64,000 nucleotides of DNA, from positions 19,566,001-19,630,000 of the forward strand of contig NC_134152.1 in NCBI RefSeq assembly GCF_033958435.1. Reading direction: 5' to 3'. Position numbers and translations under genes: made by a program. Under the pieces are notes generated by a model, which was not told the origin of the DNA, made no database searches, and saw nothing but the letters and a program-made list of their open reading frames with translations. The DNA is from Carettochelys insculpta (taxonomy: Eukaryota; Chordata; Testudines; Carettochelyidae). Positions 49,274-59,325 of this stretch are shown here, piece after piece. Numbering within the stretch: the first letter of the stretch is position 1; every line of letters begins with the position of its first letter.

Positions 49274-49557
49274 GGGGTGTAATTTACTGAAAAAATGCTC
49301 ATTTTCTCATTTTGTCATATGATTATAAAATAAATCAATTGAAATTTAAATACTGTACTTACATTTTTGTATATAACACATACAGCAACATACACCTGTC
49401 ACTGAGGGTATAAAATTTCAGGTTATACTGACTTCACTAGTGATTTTCTTGTACCATATTGTCAAATTAAGTAAATATCTAGATGGTTAATGTACCCCCT
49501 GGAAAACCTCTGCATACTTACAGGGGTACATGTATCCCTGGTTGAGAACCAGTGTTC
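49274..49557. mobile_element. Partial hAT-like MITE
   Basis: The right side carries CAGGGGTACATGTATCCCTG followed by GGTTGAGAACCAGTG, a hAT-like terminal arrangement. The left side begins CAGGGGTGTAATTTACTG without the outer GGTTCTCAACC part, and no matching 8-bp duplication is found. Left-truncated or rearranged next to the Penelope fragment. Confidence 0.45.
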
Positions 49558-49565
49558 TAGTTCAC

Positions 49566-49680
49566 ATTCCCCTGTACTGGGACAGGAGTAAGCATGCCTA
49601 GACCATCTCTGTGAGGTGTTGGTCTAACTTGTTCTTAAAAATTTCCAAGACTAGAGATTCTGCAACTTCCCTTGGTAATG
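49566..49680 (-). mobile_element. CR1 3' fragment, minus strand
   Basis: GGTCTAACTTGTTCTTAAAA then ATTTCCAAGACTAGAGATTC is the minus-strand CR1 3' region, comparable to CTAACCTGCTCTTAAATAGC in the 24713 copy. It abuts a plus-strand CR1, so the two CR1 pieces face in opposite directions. Confidence 0.65.
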
Positions 49681-49684
49681 AGAT

Positions 49685-51655
49685 TTACTGGGGAGTTGCT
49701 TGAGGAAGTGTAAGAGCTATCATCTTTGAAAAGTCATGGACGATAGGAGAGATTCCAGAAGACTACACTCAGGAAACAGACCAGTCAGCTTAACTTTGTG
49801 CCAAGAAAGATAGTGGATAGGGTCATCAAATTGCCCTATAGCAAATATGAGAGACCAGCCTCTGGGGGAGAGGGGTGCTGTCCCATGTTGGGGCTCCTTG
49901 GCAACGTGAGCTACTGCCCCACCATGAGGGGCTGGATACGGGGTCTCTGCAGAAATCCAATGAGAGGGGTTGGAGGATGGGTGCTCCACAAGCCCCTGGC
50001 ACTGGGTGTTGAAAAGAGGGGCTCTGCAGCCTTCTGAAGGAATGGGGCTGCCACGTTGGGGGACAGGGTAGCTGCCCCATGGAGGAACTTCACCACAGCA
50101 GGATCTATCTCTCCAAGGCACAACATGCCAGGGAATGAGGTAGTCACCCTGTGGTGCAGCTCACCAGCAGACAGGGCTGCTGCCGTGGTGTGCTGGGGAA
50201 TGGGGCAGCTGCCCTGCAGAGGAGCTCCCCTGCAGCAGGAACTGAAGCCCTAGATGTAGGGCACCAGGGAACTGGGCAGCTGCCTGTAGTAGAGGATGCT
50301 GCCCCGAGACACTGGGTGCCAGGGAGCAGGAGCCCTGCAAAATACAGGACAGTTTGCCCATAAAAACAGGACAGATGGTCACCCTAAAAATGGAGCAAAT
50401 AATTAAGGAACCCATTTGCAAACATCTGGAAGATAATAAGTAATAGTCAGCATAGATTTATAAAGAACAAATTGTATCAACCAACCTGAAAGCTTTCTTT
50501 GCTAGGCTAGCAAGCCTTGTGGATAAGGGGGAAGCAGTCATTGCGGCATATTGAGTCTTTAGTAAAGCACTTGATATAGTATTGAATGACCTTCTGGTAA
50601 ATAAACTAGGGAAGTGAAATCAGATGGGGCTGCTATAAGGTGTGTGCATCAGAGGTTGGATAACCCTTCCTAGGGAGTGGTTATCAATGGTTCATTGGTA
50701 GGGAGAGGGATCAGTTTTGAGACTGGTTCTGTTCAATAATTTCATCAATGATTTGGACAATAACAGAGAGAGTTTGCTTATAAAGTTTGCTGATGATACC
50801 AAGATGGGAGGGGTTGCAAGTGCTTTGGAGGATAGGATTATAATTCAAAATGCTGTGGAAAAATGGCCTGAGGTAAATAGGATGAAATTCAAAAAGGACA
50901 AATGTGAAATACTTCACTTAGAAAGGAACAATCAGGTTCACACATACAAAATGGGTAATGACTGTCCAGGAAGAAGTACTGAGGAAAGGGATCTCGGGGT
51001 CATAGTGGGCCACAAGCTAAATGTGCATCAATAATTTGACACTATTGCAAAAAAAGCAGACATCATTCTGTGATGTTTTAACTGGAGTGTTGTGAGCAAG
51101 GCACCAGAAGTAATCTTTTCTGCCCTACTTTGTGCTGTTTCAGCCTCAGATGGAATATGGTGTCCAATTCTAGGTACCACATTTCAGGAAAGATGTGGAC
51201 AAACTGGAGAAGACTCTGAGAAAAACAACAACAGTCATTAAAGTTTTCGAACCCATGACCCATGAGGAAAGATTGAAAGAACTGTGGTTGTTTAGTCTGG
51301 AAAAGAGAAGATTGACAGGGGAAACAATAACAGTTTTCAAGTCCCTAAAAGGTTGTTACAAGAGGAAGGGAGAGAAATTATTACCCTCTGAGTATAGAAC
51401 AAGAAGCAATGGGCTGAAATTTCAGCAATGGAGGCTTAGGCTGGACATTAGGAAAACTTTGTAGCTGTCAGGGTGGTTAAACACTAGAATGAAGTGCCTA
51501 GGGAGGCTGTGGAATCTCCATCACCAGCTATTTTTAAGAGCAGGTTAGACAAGCATCTGATAGAGATGATTAAGATGGTGGTTGGTCCTACCATGAGTAC
51601 AGGAGAAAGTACTTGATGACCTCTTGAGGTGCCTTCCGCTTCTATGATTCTGTGC
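49685..51655 (+). mobile_element. CR1 LINE, plus strand, interrupted by a mariner-like MITE
   Basis: A long but broken CR1 body. The 5' coding text near 49710-49819 is interrupted by the 49820-50384 MITE and resumes at about 50387. RT remnants are FNNFINDLDNN, then KFADDTKMGG (FADD box) at 50717-51034. The C-terminal part is at 51195-51464. The 3' UTR ends near 51655 with TTCTATGATTCTGTG, a mutated octamer pair. It has more stops and indels than the 18905 copy. Confidence 0.88.
49820..50384. mobile_element. 565-bp mariner-like MITE, TSD TA, inside CR1
   Basis: The left end GGGTCATCAAATT and the right end CAGATGGTCACCC are the GGGTGACC...GGTCACCC inverted ends, with TA at 49818-49819 and 50385-50386. 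The interior is G+C-rich with repeated GGGCAGCTGCC and GGAATGGGGC-like blocks, which generate several overlapping frames on both strands. None is a recognisable gene. Confidence 0.75.
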
Positions 51656-51774
51656 TTAATTATCCCCATTGTTAGTTTTGTTTCCTAATCCCAATCTACA
51701 TTTTTCTATAATCTAAATCAACTCGTTTCATCCTGTCCTAGTGGACACAGAGAACACCTGATAACTCTGCTTTT

Positions 51775-52385
51775 CACTTATATGAATTCTGTTATCAGGT
51801 TCCTGCTTAACCTTCCCTTACCTAGATTAATCATGCCCAGTACTTTTGATCTTTCTCCATAAATCGTGTTTTCTAAACTTTCTATAATTTTTGTTGCACT
51901 CCTCTGCACTTTCTCCTGTTTGTTCCCACCTCTCTTTAAGGTGAGACATCCAAAATTGAACACAATACCGCAGCTCAGACCTCACCAGTGCACAGCAGAG
52001 CAAGATGATCACATCCCATGTCTTACAAGGGAAACTCCAAAGTGACATTGATGTTTTCACACCACCCCCATGCTGCTGACTCATTTTCAAATTGTGAGCC
52101 ACTATTGCCCCCAGATCCTTTCCTGAAGTTAATAATAATGATTACTCTCCATTCTATAGTGTTGCATTGGATGAAGTTTAGTCCTTTGAATTTGTTTTTA
52201 TTGAATTTCATTTGATTGGTTTCAGATATATTTTCCAACTTACTATGATTATTTGAATTCTAATTCTGCCCTTTAAAGTGCTTGCAATCCTTCCCAGCTT
52301 GGTGCCCCCTGCAAATTTCATGAGCATACTCTCCACCCCAGCATCTTAGTCTGTTTCCTTTTCCCTATTTTGTTTTCAGGACTAG
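51775..52385 (-). mobile_element. Old CR1 LINE fragment, minus strand
   Basis: Minus-strand frames preserve a CR1 C-terminal pattern: LKMSQQHGGG, then ALVRSELRYCVQFWMSHLKE, then RSATKIIESLENTIYGERSK. Heavily mutated and without a clear octamer end. It lies tail-to-tail with the plus-strand CR1 ending near 51655. Confidence 0.75.
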
Positions 52386-52480
52386 TACTGTGAAATAACA
52401 AGGTTTTTTAGGGTGCTCCTGCATCTGTTTTGTTGCACCCCATGTTATGGTTATTAAGTCCTGGGCAAACACCACACTAT

Positions 52481-52950
52481 ATGTCTACACTAGACAGTTT
52501 TGCCTGAAAACCCTGGTTTTGTTGACGAAACTTGTGGAGTGTCCACATTAAAATACGTTCTGTTGACGTATTGCTGACAGAACTCGGCACTTTTGTCAAG
52601 AGCCTTCTGCCTCTCCCCCGTGAGGCAGAACACCTCTCTCGACAGAATCTGTCAACAGAAAAGTCATGTGGATGCCACAGGAGGCCCTTTGTTGACAGAC
52701 AGGGCTTCCAGGTCACTGGGCAGCCCTGTCTGCTGTGCTTCCAGTTGGCTATTCTGTTGAGAGAGTGGCTGGGTAGAGTGAATCGACAGAGTGATCTGCT
52801 TTCATGTGTGGCTGTGATCTGTCAATGAAAACAAGAAGTCCTGTGGCACCTTGTAGACTAACAGATATTTTGAAGCATAAGCTTTCATGGGCAAAGACCT
52901 GCTTCATCAGTAATCTTCTGTCAACAGATCGCTGCAGAGTAGACATAGCC
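52481..52950 (+). mobile_element. GTCTACAC MITE, 'GAGGCAGAAC' family, with Penelope fragment inside
   Basis: The left end ATGTCTACACTAGACAG has lost its first bases; the right end is AGAGTAGACATAGCC. TAT lies at 52478-52480 and 52951-52953. The interior repeats the 17730 element, for instance GCCTTCTGCCTCTCCC and GGGCTTCCAGGTCACTGGGC. About 80 bp at 52828-52909 are foreign. Confidence 0.75.
52828..52909 (-). mobile_element. Penelope-like 3'-end fragment nested in MITE
   Basis: AAGTCCTGTGGCACCTTG, GACTAACAGATATTTTGAAG and CATAAGCTTTCATGGGC are the reversed tail of the PLE 3' UTR. It splits the MITE between TGTCAATG and TAATCTTCTGTCAAC. Confidence 0.65.
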
Positions 52951-52953
52951 TAT

Positions 52954-53496
52954 ATGTTTTTATCAGCACTTTGAAGAAGCAAGAAGTGACTGTCATTGTC
53001 AATCCATGCAGTTGCAGGCCCCTCACTATGGGTGTTCATTGGAATAATCTCATAAAACATTCAATAAAAAGCGACAACAGTGTGTGCAGAAATTAAGAAT
53101 GTCTAATATTCCTCCAGTTACATAATGCAGCAAAGAAGAACAAACCTAATGAAGGAAAAGGAGCAACTAGAATGCTAATGTACACATTGATCAGTTAGGA
53201 AGCTTGTTATCAATAAAATTACACATTGATCAGTTAGGAAGCATGTTATCTTGTCAATAGCAGTTTAGGCAACTAAGAATTTCCAAGCATAATTAACGTA
53301 TTCACCTGACAAGCTTTCTCTCCTTCGCCCTCCTCCACACCTTTTATTTTCCTCAGCCTTTTTTTTTTCCAAATACTATCTTGTCAAAAAAATAATCCTA
53401 GTGGCTTGTAAAATTGCACTGACTGATATACATTTTTAAATAGAGCTCCCACCTATCCTGGGCCTGTTAACAATCCTTTGATATGAAATATCTGTG
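52954..53496. other. Spacer with one tandem duplication
   Basis: AT-rich with no gene. Contains the direct duplication listed separately at 53181-53250 and a T-run near 53361-53369. Confidence 0.45.
53181..53250. repeat. Direct tandem duplication, 39-bp period
   Basis: The stretch at 53181-53211 (starting TACACATTGATCAGTTAGG) recurs at 53220-53250 with a single mismatch (GCTTG against GCATG). A recent local duplication. Confidence 0.85.
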
Positions 53497-53498
53497 TA

Positions 53499-53726
53499 GG
53501 GTGACCATTCATCCCGTATTAGGTTGGACGGTCCCATATTTGGGATGCCAAAAAGGTGTCCTTACTTATTTTTCAAAAGGGACGAATTGTCCCATATTTA
53601 GGCCCTCGGGGGTGGTGGGAGGAGCACCCATGGCTGCCGCTTCCCTAGGGTTTGGTGGAGCCAGGAGGAGCTGCCCCTCCCCATATCTCCCTGTCCCATA
53701 TCTGGGACAGGGAGATATGGTCACCC
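53499..53726. mobile_element. 228-bp mariner-like MITE, TSD TA
   Basis: GGGTGACCATTC at the left and GATATGGTCACCC at the right are inverted, flanked by TA (53497-53498 and 53727-53728). Internal GTCCCATATTTGGGA and CTGTCCCATATCTGGGACAG boxes are themselves palindromic. Same family as 49820-50384 and 55961-56307 by its ends and TCCC-TATTTGGG boxes. Confidence 0.8.
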
Positions 53727-53728
53727 TA

Positions 53729-54040
53729 TAACTATTAAGTTTCTAGGAACAGAACTTTAGTTGGAGGAAGTAAAACCTTCTCATCTTCAAGGGAAAACAA
53801 ATGAGGCTGAAATGAGGAGGAAGGAGGAGTGACACTAGCAATGCCTGATAGATTCTACCATGAGAAGGAAAAGGGCAAGTAGATGTCACCATCTCTGAAA
53901 AGTAAGTGTGCGCGCTCTCTCTCTACGCCCCCCCATGCCCCCATGAGGCTAACCCAAAATCATTGAAGTTGAGCTACTACTCCAAATGAGTTCAACTGGC
54001 TTTGGCTCAAGCCCTAGCTAGGTTCAAGGGAGGAGCTCTC
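53729..54040. other. No recognised feature
   Basis: Spacer; a short CTCTCTCT tract near 53914. Nothing else. Confidence 0.4.
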
Positions 54041-54117
54041 TACAAATTTGTTAGTCTCTAAGTTCCATAGGACTGTTGTTTTTGAAGTGGGAGACTAACA
54101 TGGCTACCTTTCTGAGG
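54041..54117 (+). mobile_element. Penelope-like 3'-end fragment
   Basis: AAATTTGTTAGTCTCTAAG then TCCATAGGACTGTTG and GGGAGACTAACATGGCTACC follow the order of the PLE 3' UTR tail (GCTAGTCTTTAAAGTGC ... GACTAGCACGGCTTCC). Confidence 0.55.
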
Positions 54118-54506
54118 CTCCCTATTGAAACCAAAAGGGTAATAATGGCACTTTACATCAGCCTTAGCAACACAGATCCATTCTTTGTTCCCATGTATAT
54201 TTAGCTCGGTAGTTTTGAGGTAAAGCGGAACAATAGGCCCAGCTGGTAGAAGACCTCCCTAGAAGAAGCATAATGGTTTGCAGCATCTGTAAAGGCTGAG
54301 GTAGACAGCATAGGAAAGGAAACTAATAACATAAATTATCAGTAGGGAAGGTAGGTATGCCTCGCAAGGTTGCTCAGAACTTTCCATTTAAGACTCTGTT
54401 TTCCGTTACTTATAACTTTCTGGACTGTTTGTTTAAATTTCAAGCAAAACAATTCAACCTTTTCTGAAAACAAAGTGGAGGGAAAAATACAGTTTTTTCA
54501 ATGTAA
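54118..54506. other. No recognised feature
   Basis: AT-rich spacer; nothing supportable. Confidence 0.4.
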
Positions 54507-54507
54507 A

Positions 54508-54557
54508 AATATTCAAGGGGCCTTTCCTTTGAAATATTCAAGGGGCCTTTCCTTGGC
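54508..54557. repeat. Tandem duplication, 25-bp period
   Basis: AATATTCAAGGGGCCTTTCC occurs twice, 25 bp apart, joined by TTTGAA-like text. Two units only. Confidence 0.85.
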
Positions 54558-55528
54558 ACAGAGAGGTGCCTTTTGCTGTTCCAGTAAGAAACTACCTCCG
54601 TGATAAAACTTTGAAAAAACTCATTTTGCGCATGCTCGCTGGAGACTTAGATTTAACAATTAATTCCATGTGCAAGGCATATGCTCCATCCCCTCATATT
54701 TCATACTTTTGACTGGGCTGCAAGAATACCATTCCCACAGAACATTTGCCCTGAGGGAAATTAGATGACTGGCAGACAACTTATTGGGGGAAAGAGGCCA
54801 AACCTCACAAAGAGGGTGAGGGAGATATCTAGGGTGTGGACTGGGACAAGGAGTTAGAAGTTGTGGAGATGAGAGCAGATGAGAAGGCTGGGGAGGGAGA
54901 CTAGAAGTCAGTGGAAATAGGGAACATGGGTGGAGGAGAGAAATCAGAGGGTGAGTGAAGGGGACAAATGGGACTAATAGGCAGCTGTAGTGCAGTGGGA
55001 CCAAACCCACCATCATGAAAGGAAGACAAAGGGGTCAGCTACCCCAGCCCTACCAGGTCACATGTCCTGGCCTCTGCTACAACTGAAACAGCAGCACCTG
55101 GAGCCACAGACCCATTAAATTTCCTCCAGAGCCACAGATGACATGCACTGAGTGGTGATAAAGGGCTGTCTGGGGGATGCTAGTCCCCAGGCCTGTCCCT
55201 TCCACCCAAGGCCCCACCCTTTCAGGGTCCCAGAGCAGGCCCCCATACACCTTGCCCGAGGTGCAGCAAAGCCTGTCAGCCACTTGGAGTGGGACTTGAA
55301 GCAGCAGGAGTAGGAGACTGGGGACAAGACTGGGGCATTGAGAACAACTGGGCAAGAACACTGGGACTGGGGTGTTAGGGGCTAGGCTTGAGGAGTCCAG
55401 AAATGTGAAACTAAGATGAGCAGGAAAGGGGCAGGGGGACTGTAGTAATCAGAAGCCTGAGGATTGGAGACTGATTGGGTAGGTTAGGAGCGTGAATCTG
55501 GGAGGAGGGGCGGGGGGAAAGGCGAGGT
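54558..55528. other. No gene; purine-rich tract at 54800-54980
   Basis: The plus strand at about 54800-54980 is unusually rich in GGA and GAG words, giving a serine/proline-rich minus-strand frame (54660-55016) that is compositional. Sequence at 55020-55530 is GC-richer with overlapping frames and no recognisable domain. Confidence 0.4.
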
Positions 55529-55960
55529 ATGAGAACACAAGAACGGCCTTTCTGGGTCAGACCAAAGATCCATCTAGGCCAGTATCCTGTGAGCCAACAG
55601 TGGCCAATACCAGGTATCCCAGAGGTATGAACAGGTAATCATCATGATCCGTCTCCTGTCACCCATTTCCAGCTTCTGACAAACAGAGGCCAGAGACACC
55701 ATTTCTACCCCTCCTGGCGAGAAGCCATTTTTAGACATCACACCCATGAACTTAGCTAGTTCTTTTTTGAACCCTGTTAAGTCCTAGTTTTCACATCCTC
55801 CTCTGGCAAGGAGCTCACAGGTTAACTGTGCATTGCATGAAGAAATGCTTCTTTTAAAAAATCCCTGCTACTGTTAATTTCTTTTGGTGACCCCTCATGC
55901 TTGTGTTACAAGAACAAGTAAAAAACTTGTCCTGTTCACTTTCTCTAGACCTGTCATGTA

Positions 55961-56307
55961 CAGGGTGACCATCCAGCCTGTATTAGGCCAGATGGTCCTA
56001 TATTTGGGAAGCCAAAAAGGCATCCCTACTTATTTTTTAAAAGGGACTAATAGTCCTGTATTTGGGCCCTCCCCCAACTGACCTTTTCTGCCAGCAGCTG
56101 TGCAGGCACAGCTGCTGGTGGGAGTCACTTCCCCGAGCCTTGGGAAAGTGGAGAAGCATAGGCAGCTGCTGCTTCCCTGGGCTCCTGGGGCAGGCTGCCA
56201 GATGCTGCCTTCTTTCTAGCTCCCTGGGGCATGGTGGAGTTGGGAGAAGCCACCCTCCCACCCATGTCTCCTTGCCTTGTATTTGGGACAGGGAGATATG
56301 GTCGCCT
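55961..56307. mobile_element. ~347-bp mariner-like MITE inside CR1, TSD TA
   Basis: Ends CAGGGTGACCATCC and GAGATATGGTCGCCT, flanked by TA at 55959-55960 and 56308-56309. Shares TCCTATATTTGGGA and GGGACAGGGAGATATGGTC boxes with the 53499 element. Only about 10 bases of CR1 separate it from the RTE. Confidence 0.75.
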
Positions 56308-56388
56308 TAGTCATATCCACCTCCACCATGAAGCCTGTATGAGTACCATGCCAGTCCCAAGCTTGGATGAAGGAGGAGGGTTGGTCAG

Positions 56389-57010
56389 ATGTCTGTCAAC
56401 GCACTGACCATCAAACAACAATACGAATGGAATCTGATGCTAGTACAACTGAATAATAAAAGATGCCGGCTCGGACATCACCCAGATAAACAAGGTCTGT
56501 GCTACCAATCAAGTGATCGGGGTTGGGTCGATAAGTTGGCTACCAAAAGAAAATTACAACTAACGCATATGCTATCCATTGGAACATGGACTGTCCGAAC
56601 ACTGTAGGCTACTGGAAAATTAGAGCTGCTTTGGAAGGAGATGGAGAGATACCGATGTGATATACTTGGACTGGCAGAGATGCGTTGGACAACATCAGGA
56701 GAGATATGTGGTTGCAAAGTCATTTGGTCAGGAAATGAAATGAAGCATGAAGCAGGAGTTGGATTCCTTCTTAGCAAAACAGGTAGAAGAGCATTATTAG
56801 GATACAAACCATTGAGTGCAAGAATGATGCTAGCGAGATTTGAAGCAAAACTGTTCAACATCTCAGTCATTCAGGTGTATGCAACCACGTTGGACAGTAT
56901 GGAGGAAGAGATTGGGCTATTCTATAAAGACTTGACAATTACGGTAGAGGAGATACGAAGAAAGATGTGTTGATCATTGGAGGACATTGGAATGCGAAGG
57001 CTGGAACAGA
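56389..57010 (+). pseudogene. RTE apurinic-type endonuclease domain, broken
   Basis: Frame 1 gives MLSIGTWTVRTL (the N-terminal TWN/RT-like motif), a TAG at 56605-56607, then ATGKLELLWKEMERYRCD. Next comes LGLAEMRWTTSGEI, with the catalytic-site glutamate in LAEMRW, and SVIQVYATT. The frame shifts near 56967, where VLIIGGHWNAK replaces the usual GDxNAK, so the catalytic aspartate position reads histidine. Proteins of this type are often annotated as craniofacial development protein 2-like in vertebrate genomes. That label reflects shared endonuclease ancestry, not a host gene. Confidence 0.82.
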
Positions 57011-57684
57011 TAATGAAGGTTGGGAGAGAGTAATGTGAAGGTTTGGACATGGAGAAAGGAACAAATGAGGTGAGAAACTACTAGAGTTTGCTGCAGAGCA
57101 TGAGATGGTGATCTACAACACAAGATTCCAACAAAAGGACTGAAGGAAGTGGATGTGGTGATCAAATGACGGGAAGTCCAAGAATATGATAGATATGATT
57201 TTGATAAGAAGATGGATAACATTAGTACAATAGTGCTGAACTTTCCAAGGAGTGGATGTAGACTCCGACCACAGTCTAGTGATTGCAAACATCAAGATAA
57301 AACTCAACAGAAAATGTAAGAGACAGTTTAAGAAGAGATTTGGCAAGGCTATGTGAGGAAGAAAAAGGGAATGCATACAGAGCAGTGCTCGAAGAGAAGA
57401 TTAAGAGTATTGCCACAGAGAAAGACCTAGATAAGAGAGTCGCAGGCATAGCCATCACTATAGAAGAGGCAATTGAGCAGACTGTTCCAGAAGAAGAAAA
57501 GATCAATAAGAAGTGGATTACCTAGGAGACGCTGAAGTTGGTTCAAGAGAAGGGAGTGCTGAAGATCAGAAGAGATGTTTCTGAGATGGCAGAACAGCAA
57601 TATAGGGTGACATGCAACAAGGTAAGGAAAGCAGCCAGAAAGGTTAAGGAGAAATGATAGATAGAAGAGCAATGTGAAGATATG
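57011..57684 (+). pseudogene. RTE connector region, broken
   Basis: A frame at 57340-57525 (ending KINKKWIT) is followed, after a TAG, by ETLKLVQEKGVLKIRRDV and a lysine-rich VRKAARKVKEK segment in the same frame. The composition and position fit the linker between endonuclease and reverse transcriptase in RTE ORF2. The segment 57011-57339 is in shifted frames. Confidence 0.65.
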
Positions 57685-58395
57685 AGCTGTGTCTACACGT
57701 GCACGCTACTTCGAAGTAGCGGCACTAACTTCAAAATAGCACCCGTCGCGGCTACACGCGTCGGGTGCTATTTCGAAGTTAACTTCGACGTTAGGCAGCG
57801 AGACGTCGAAGTCGCTAACCTCATGAGGGGATCGGAATAGCGCCCTACTTCGACGTTCAACGTCGAAGTAGGGACAGTGTAGACGATCCGCGTCCCGCAA
57901 CGTCGAAATTGTGGGGTCCTCCATGGCAGCCATCAGCTGGGGGGTTGAGAGACGCTGCCTCTCCAGCCTGTGCGGGGCTCTATGGTCACCGTGTGCAGCA
58001 GCCCTTAGCCCAGGGCTTCTGGCTGCTGCTGCTGCAGCGGGGGATTCATGCTGCATGCACAGGGTCTGCAACTCGTTGTCGGCTCTGTGTATCTTGTGCT
58101 GTTTAGTGCAAGTGTGTCTGGGAGGGGCCCTTTAAGGGAGCGGCTGGCTGTTGAGTCCGCCCTGTGACCCTGTCTGCAGCTGTGCCTGGCACCCTTATTT
58201 CGATGTGTGCTACTGTGGCATGTAGACGTTCCCTCGCTGCGCCTATTTCGATGTGGTGCTGCGCAACGTCGATGTTGAACATCGACGTTGGCAGCCCTGG
58301 AGGATGTGTAGACGTTATTAATCGAAATAGCCTATTTTGATGTCGCCACATCGAAATAGGCTACTTCGATGTAGGCTTCACTTGTAGACGTAGCC
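57685..58395 (-). mobile_element. 711-bp GTCTACAC MITE in RTE, minus orientation, TSD ATG
   Basis: ATG at 57682-57684 and 58396-58398 flanks ends AGCTGTGTCTACACGTGC and CTTGTAGACGTAGCC; the first base appears mutated from G. It reads in the opposite orientation to the 58615 copy and contains a 121-codon frame on the minus strand. Confidence 0.88.
57706..58071 (-). CDS. Hypothetical 121-residue frame inside MITE, copy C
   Basis: Same length as the frames at 45619, 47374 and 58939. Closest to copy A (MEDPTISTLRDADRLH, FDVERRSRALFRSP). No domain recognised. The antisense frames at 57909-58135 are shadows of the same repeat. Confidence 0.3.
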   Translation of the reverse strand: MQTLCMQHESPAAAAAARSPGLRAAAHGDHRAPHRLERQRLSTPQLMAAMEDPTISTLRDADRLHCPYFDVERRSRALFRSPHEVSDFDVSLPNVEVNFEIAPDACSRDGCYFEVSAATSK

Positions 58396-58614
58396 ATGGA
58401 GAGGTATTACAGTGATGTAAGACCAGGCAGGTGTATAAGACAATTAGCAATATTAATAGGAAATGGCAACCAAAGCAGATGGCAATCAAAGATGAGAACA
58501 AAGAAGTGCTCATGAGCAAGGAGAAGATTGTGCAGTGATAGACAAGATATTGCACTGATCTATACAAAGCACAGTTTGACCCGAGTGTCTCAGAGGGAGT
58601 GATTGAAGAACTGA
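58396..58614 (+). pseudogene. RTE segment between the two MITEs
   Basis: About 219 bp of RTE coding DNA separates the MITEs. In one frame it reads WQPKQMAIKDENKEVLMSK and, after a stop, TDLYKAQFDPSVSEGVIEE. The latter resembles the YxxLY..... region preceding RT in RTE proteins. Confidence 0.6.
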
Positions 58615-59325
58615 GGCTACGTCTACACGTGCATGCTACATCGAAATAGCTTATTTCGATGTAGCGACATTGAAATAGTCTATTTCGATGAATAACGTCT
58701 ACACGTCCTCCAGGGCTGGCAACGTCGACGTTCAACTTCGACGTTGGGCAGCACCACATCGAAATAGGCGCTGCGAGGGAATGTCTACACGCCAAAGTGT
58801 CACACATTGAAATAAGGGTGCCAGGCACAGCTGCAGACAGGGTCACAGGGCGGACTCAACAGCAAGCCGCTCCCTTAAAGGGCCCCTCCCAGACACAGTT
58901 GCACTAAACAACACAAGATCCACTGAGCCGACAACTGGTTGCAGACCCTGTGCATGCAGCATGGATCCCCAGCTGCGGCAGCAGCAGCCAGAAGCCCTGG
59001 GCTAAGGGCTGCTGCACACGATGACCATAGAGCCCTGCAGGGGCTGGTGAGAGAGCGTCTCTCAACCCCTCAGCTGATGGCCGCCATGGCGGACCCCGCT
59101 ATTTCGATGGTGCGGGACTCAGATCGTCTACACGTGCCCTACTTCGACGTTCAACTTCGAAGTAGGGCGCTGTTCCCATCCCCTCATGGGGTTAGCGACT
59201 TCGACGTCTTGCCACCTAACGTCGATTTCAACTTCGAAATAGCGCCCAACACGTGTAGCCGTGACAGGCGCTATTTTGAAGTTGGCGCCGCTACTTTGAA
59301 GTAGCGTGCACGTGTAGACACGGCC
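58615..59325 (+). mobile_element. 711-bp GTCTACAC MITE in RTE, plus orientation, TSD TGA
   Basis: TGA at 58612-58614 and 59326-59328; ends GGCTACGTCTACACGTGC and CACGTGTAGACACGGCC. Same length as the 57685 copy but inverted, so the pair forms a large inverted repeat with a 219-bp spacer. Confidence 0.92.
58939..59304 (+). CDS. Hypothetical 121-residue frame inside MITE, copy D
   Basis: Open along the same 366 bp as its relatives and closest to copy B (MADPAISMV, FDVQLRSRALFPSP, FEVGAATLK). The GCCGCCATGG context at the internal methionine is intact. No recognised domain. Confidence 0.3.
   Translation: MQTLCMQHGSPAAAAAARSPGLRAAAHDDHRALQGLVRERLSTPQLMAAMADPAISMVRDSDRLHVPYFDVQLRSRALFPSPHGVSDFDVLPPNVDFNFEIAPNTCSRDRRYFEVGAATLK

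Noticed and set aside
49720..50421. Several proline/serine-rich frames on both strands
   Set aside because: Lie in the G+C-rich interior of the mariner-like MITE and contradict one another in frame; compositional.
54660..55016. 118-codon proline/serine/leucine-rich minus-strand frame
   Set aside because: Caused by a purine-rich tract on the plus strand; no domain, and low complexity.
56389..56973. Host gene for a craniofacial development protein 2-like protein
   Set aside because: The similarity is to the endonuclease domain of RTE LINEs; RT, tail repeat and TSD show it is part of the retrotransposon.
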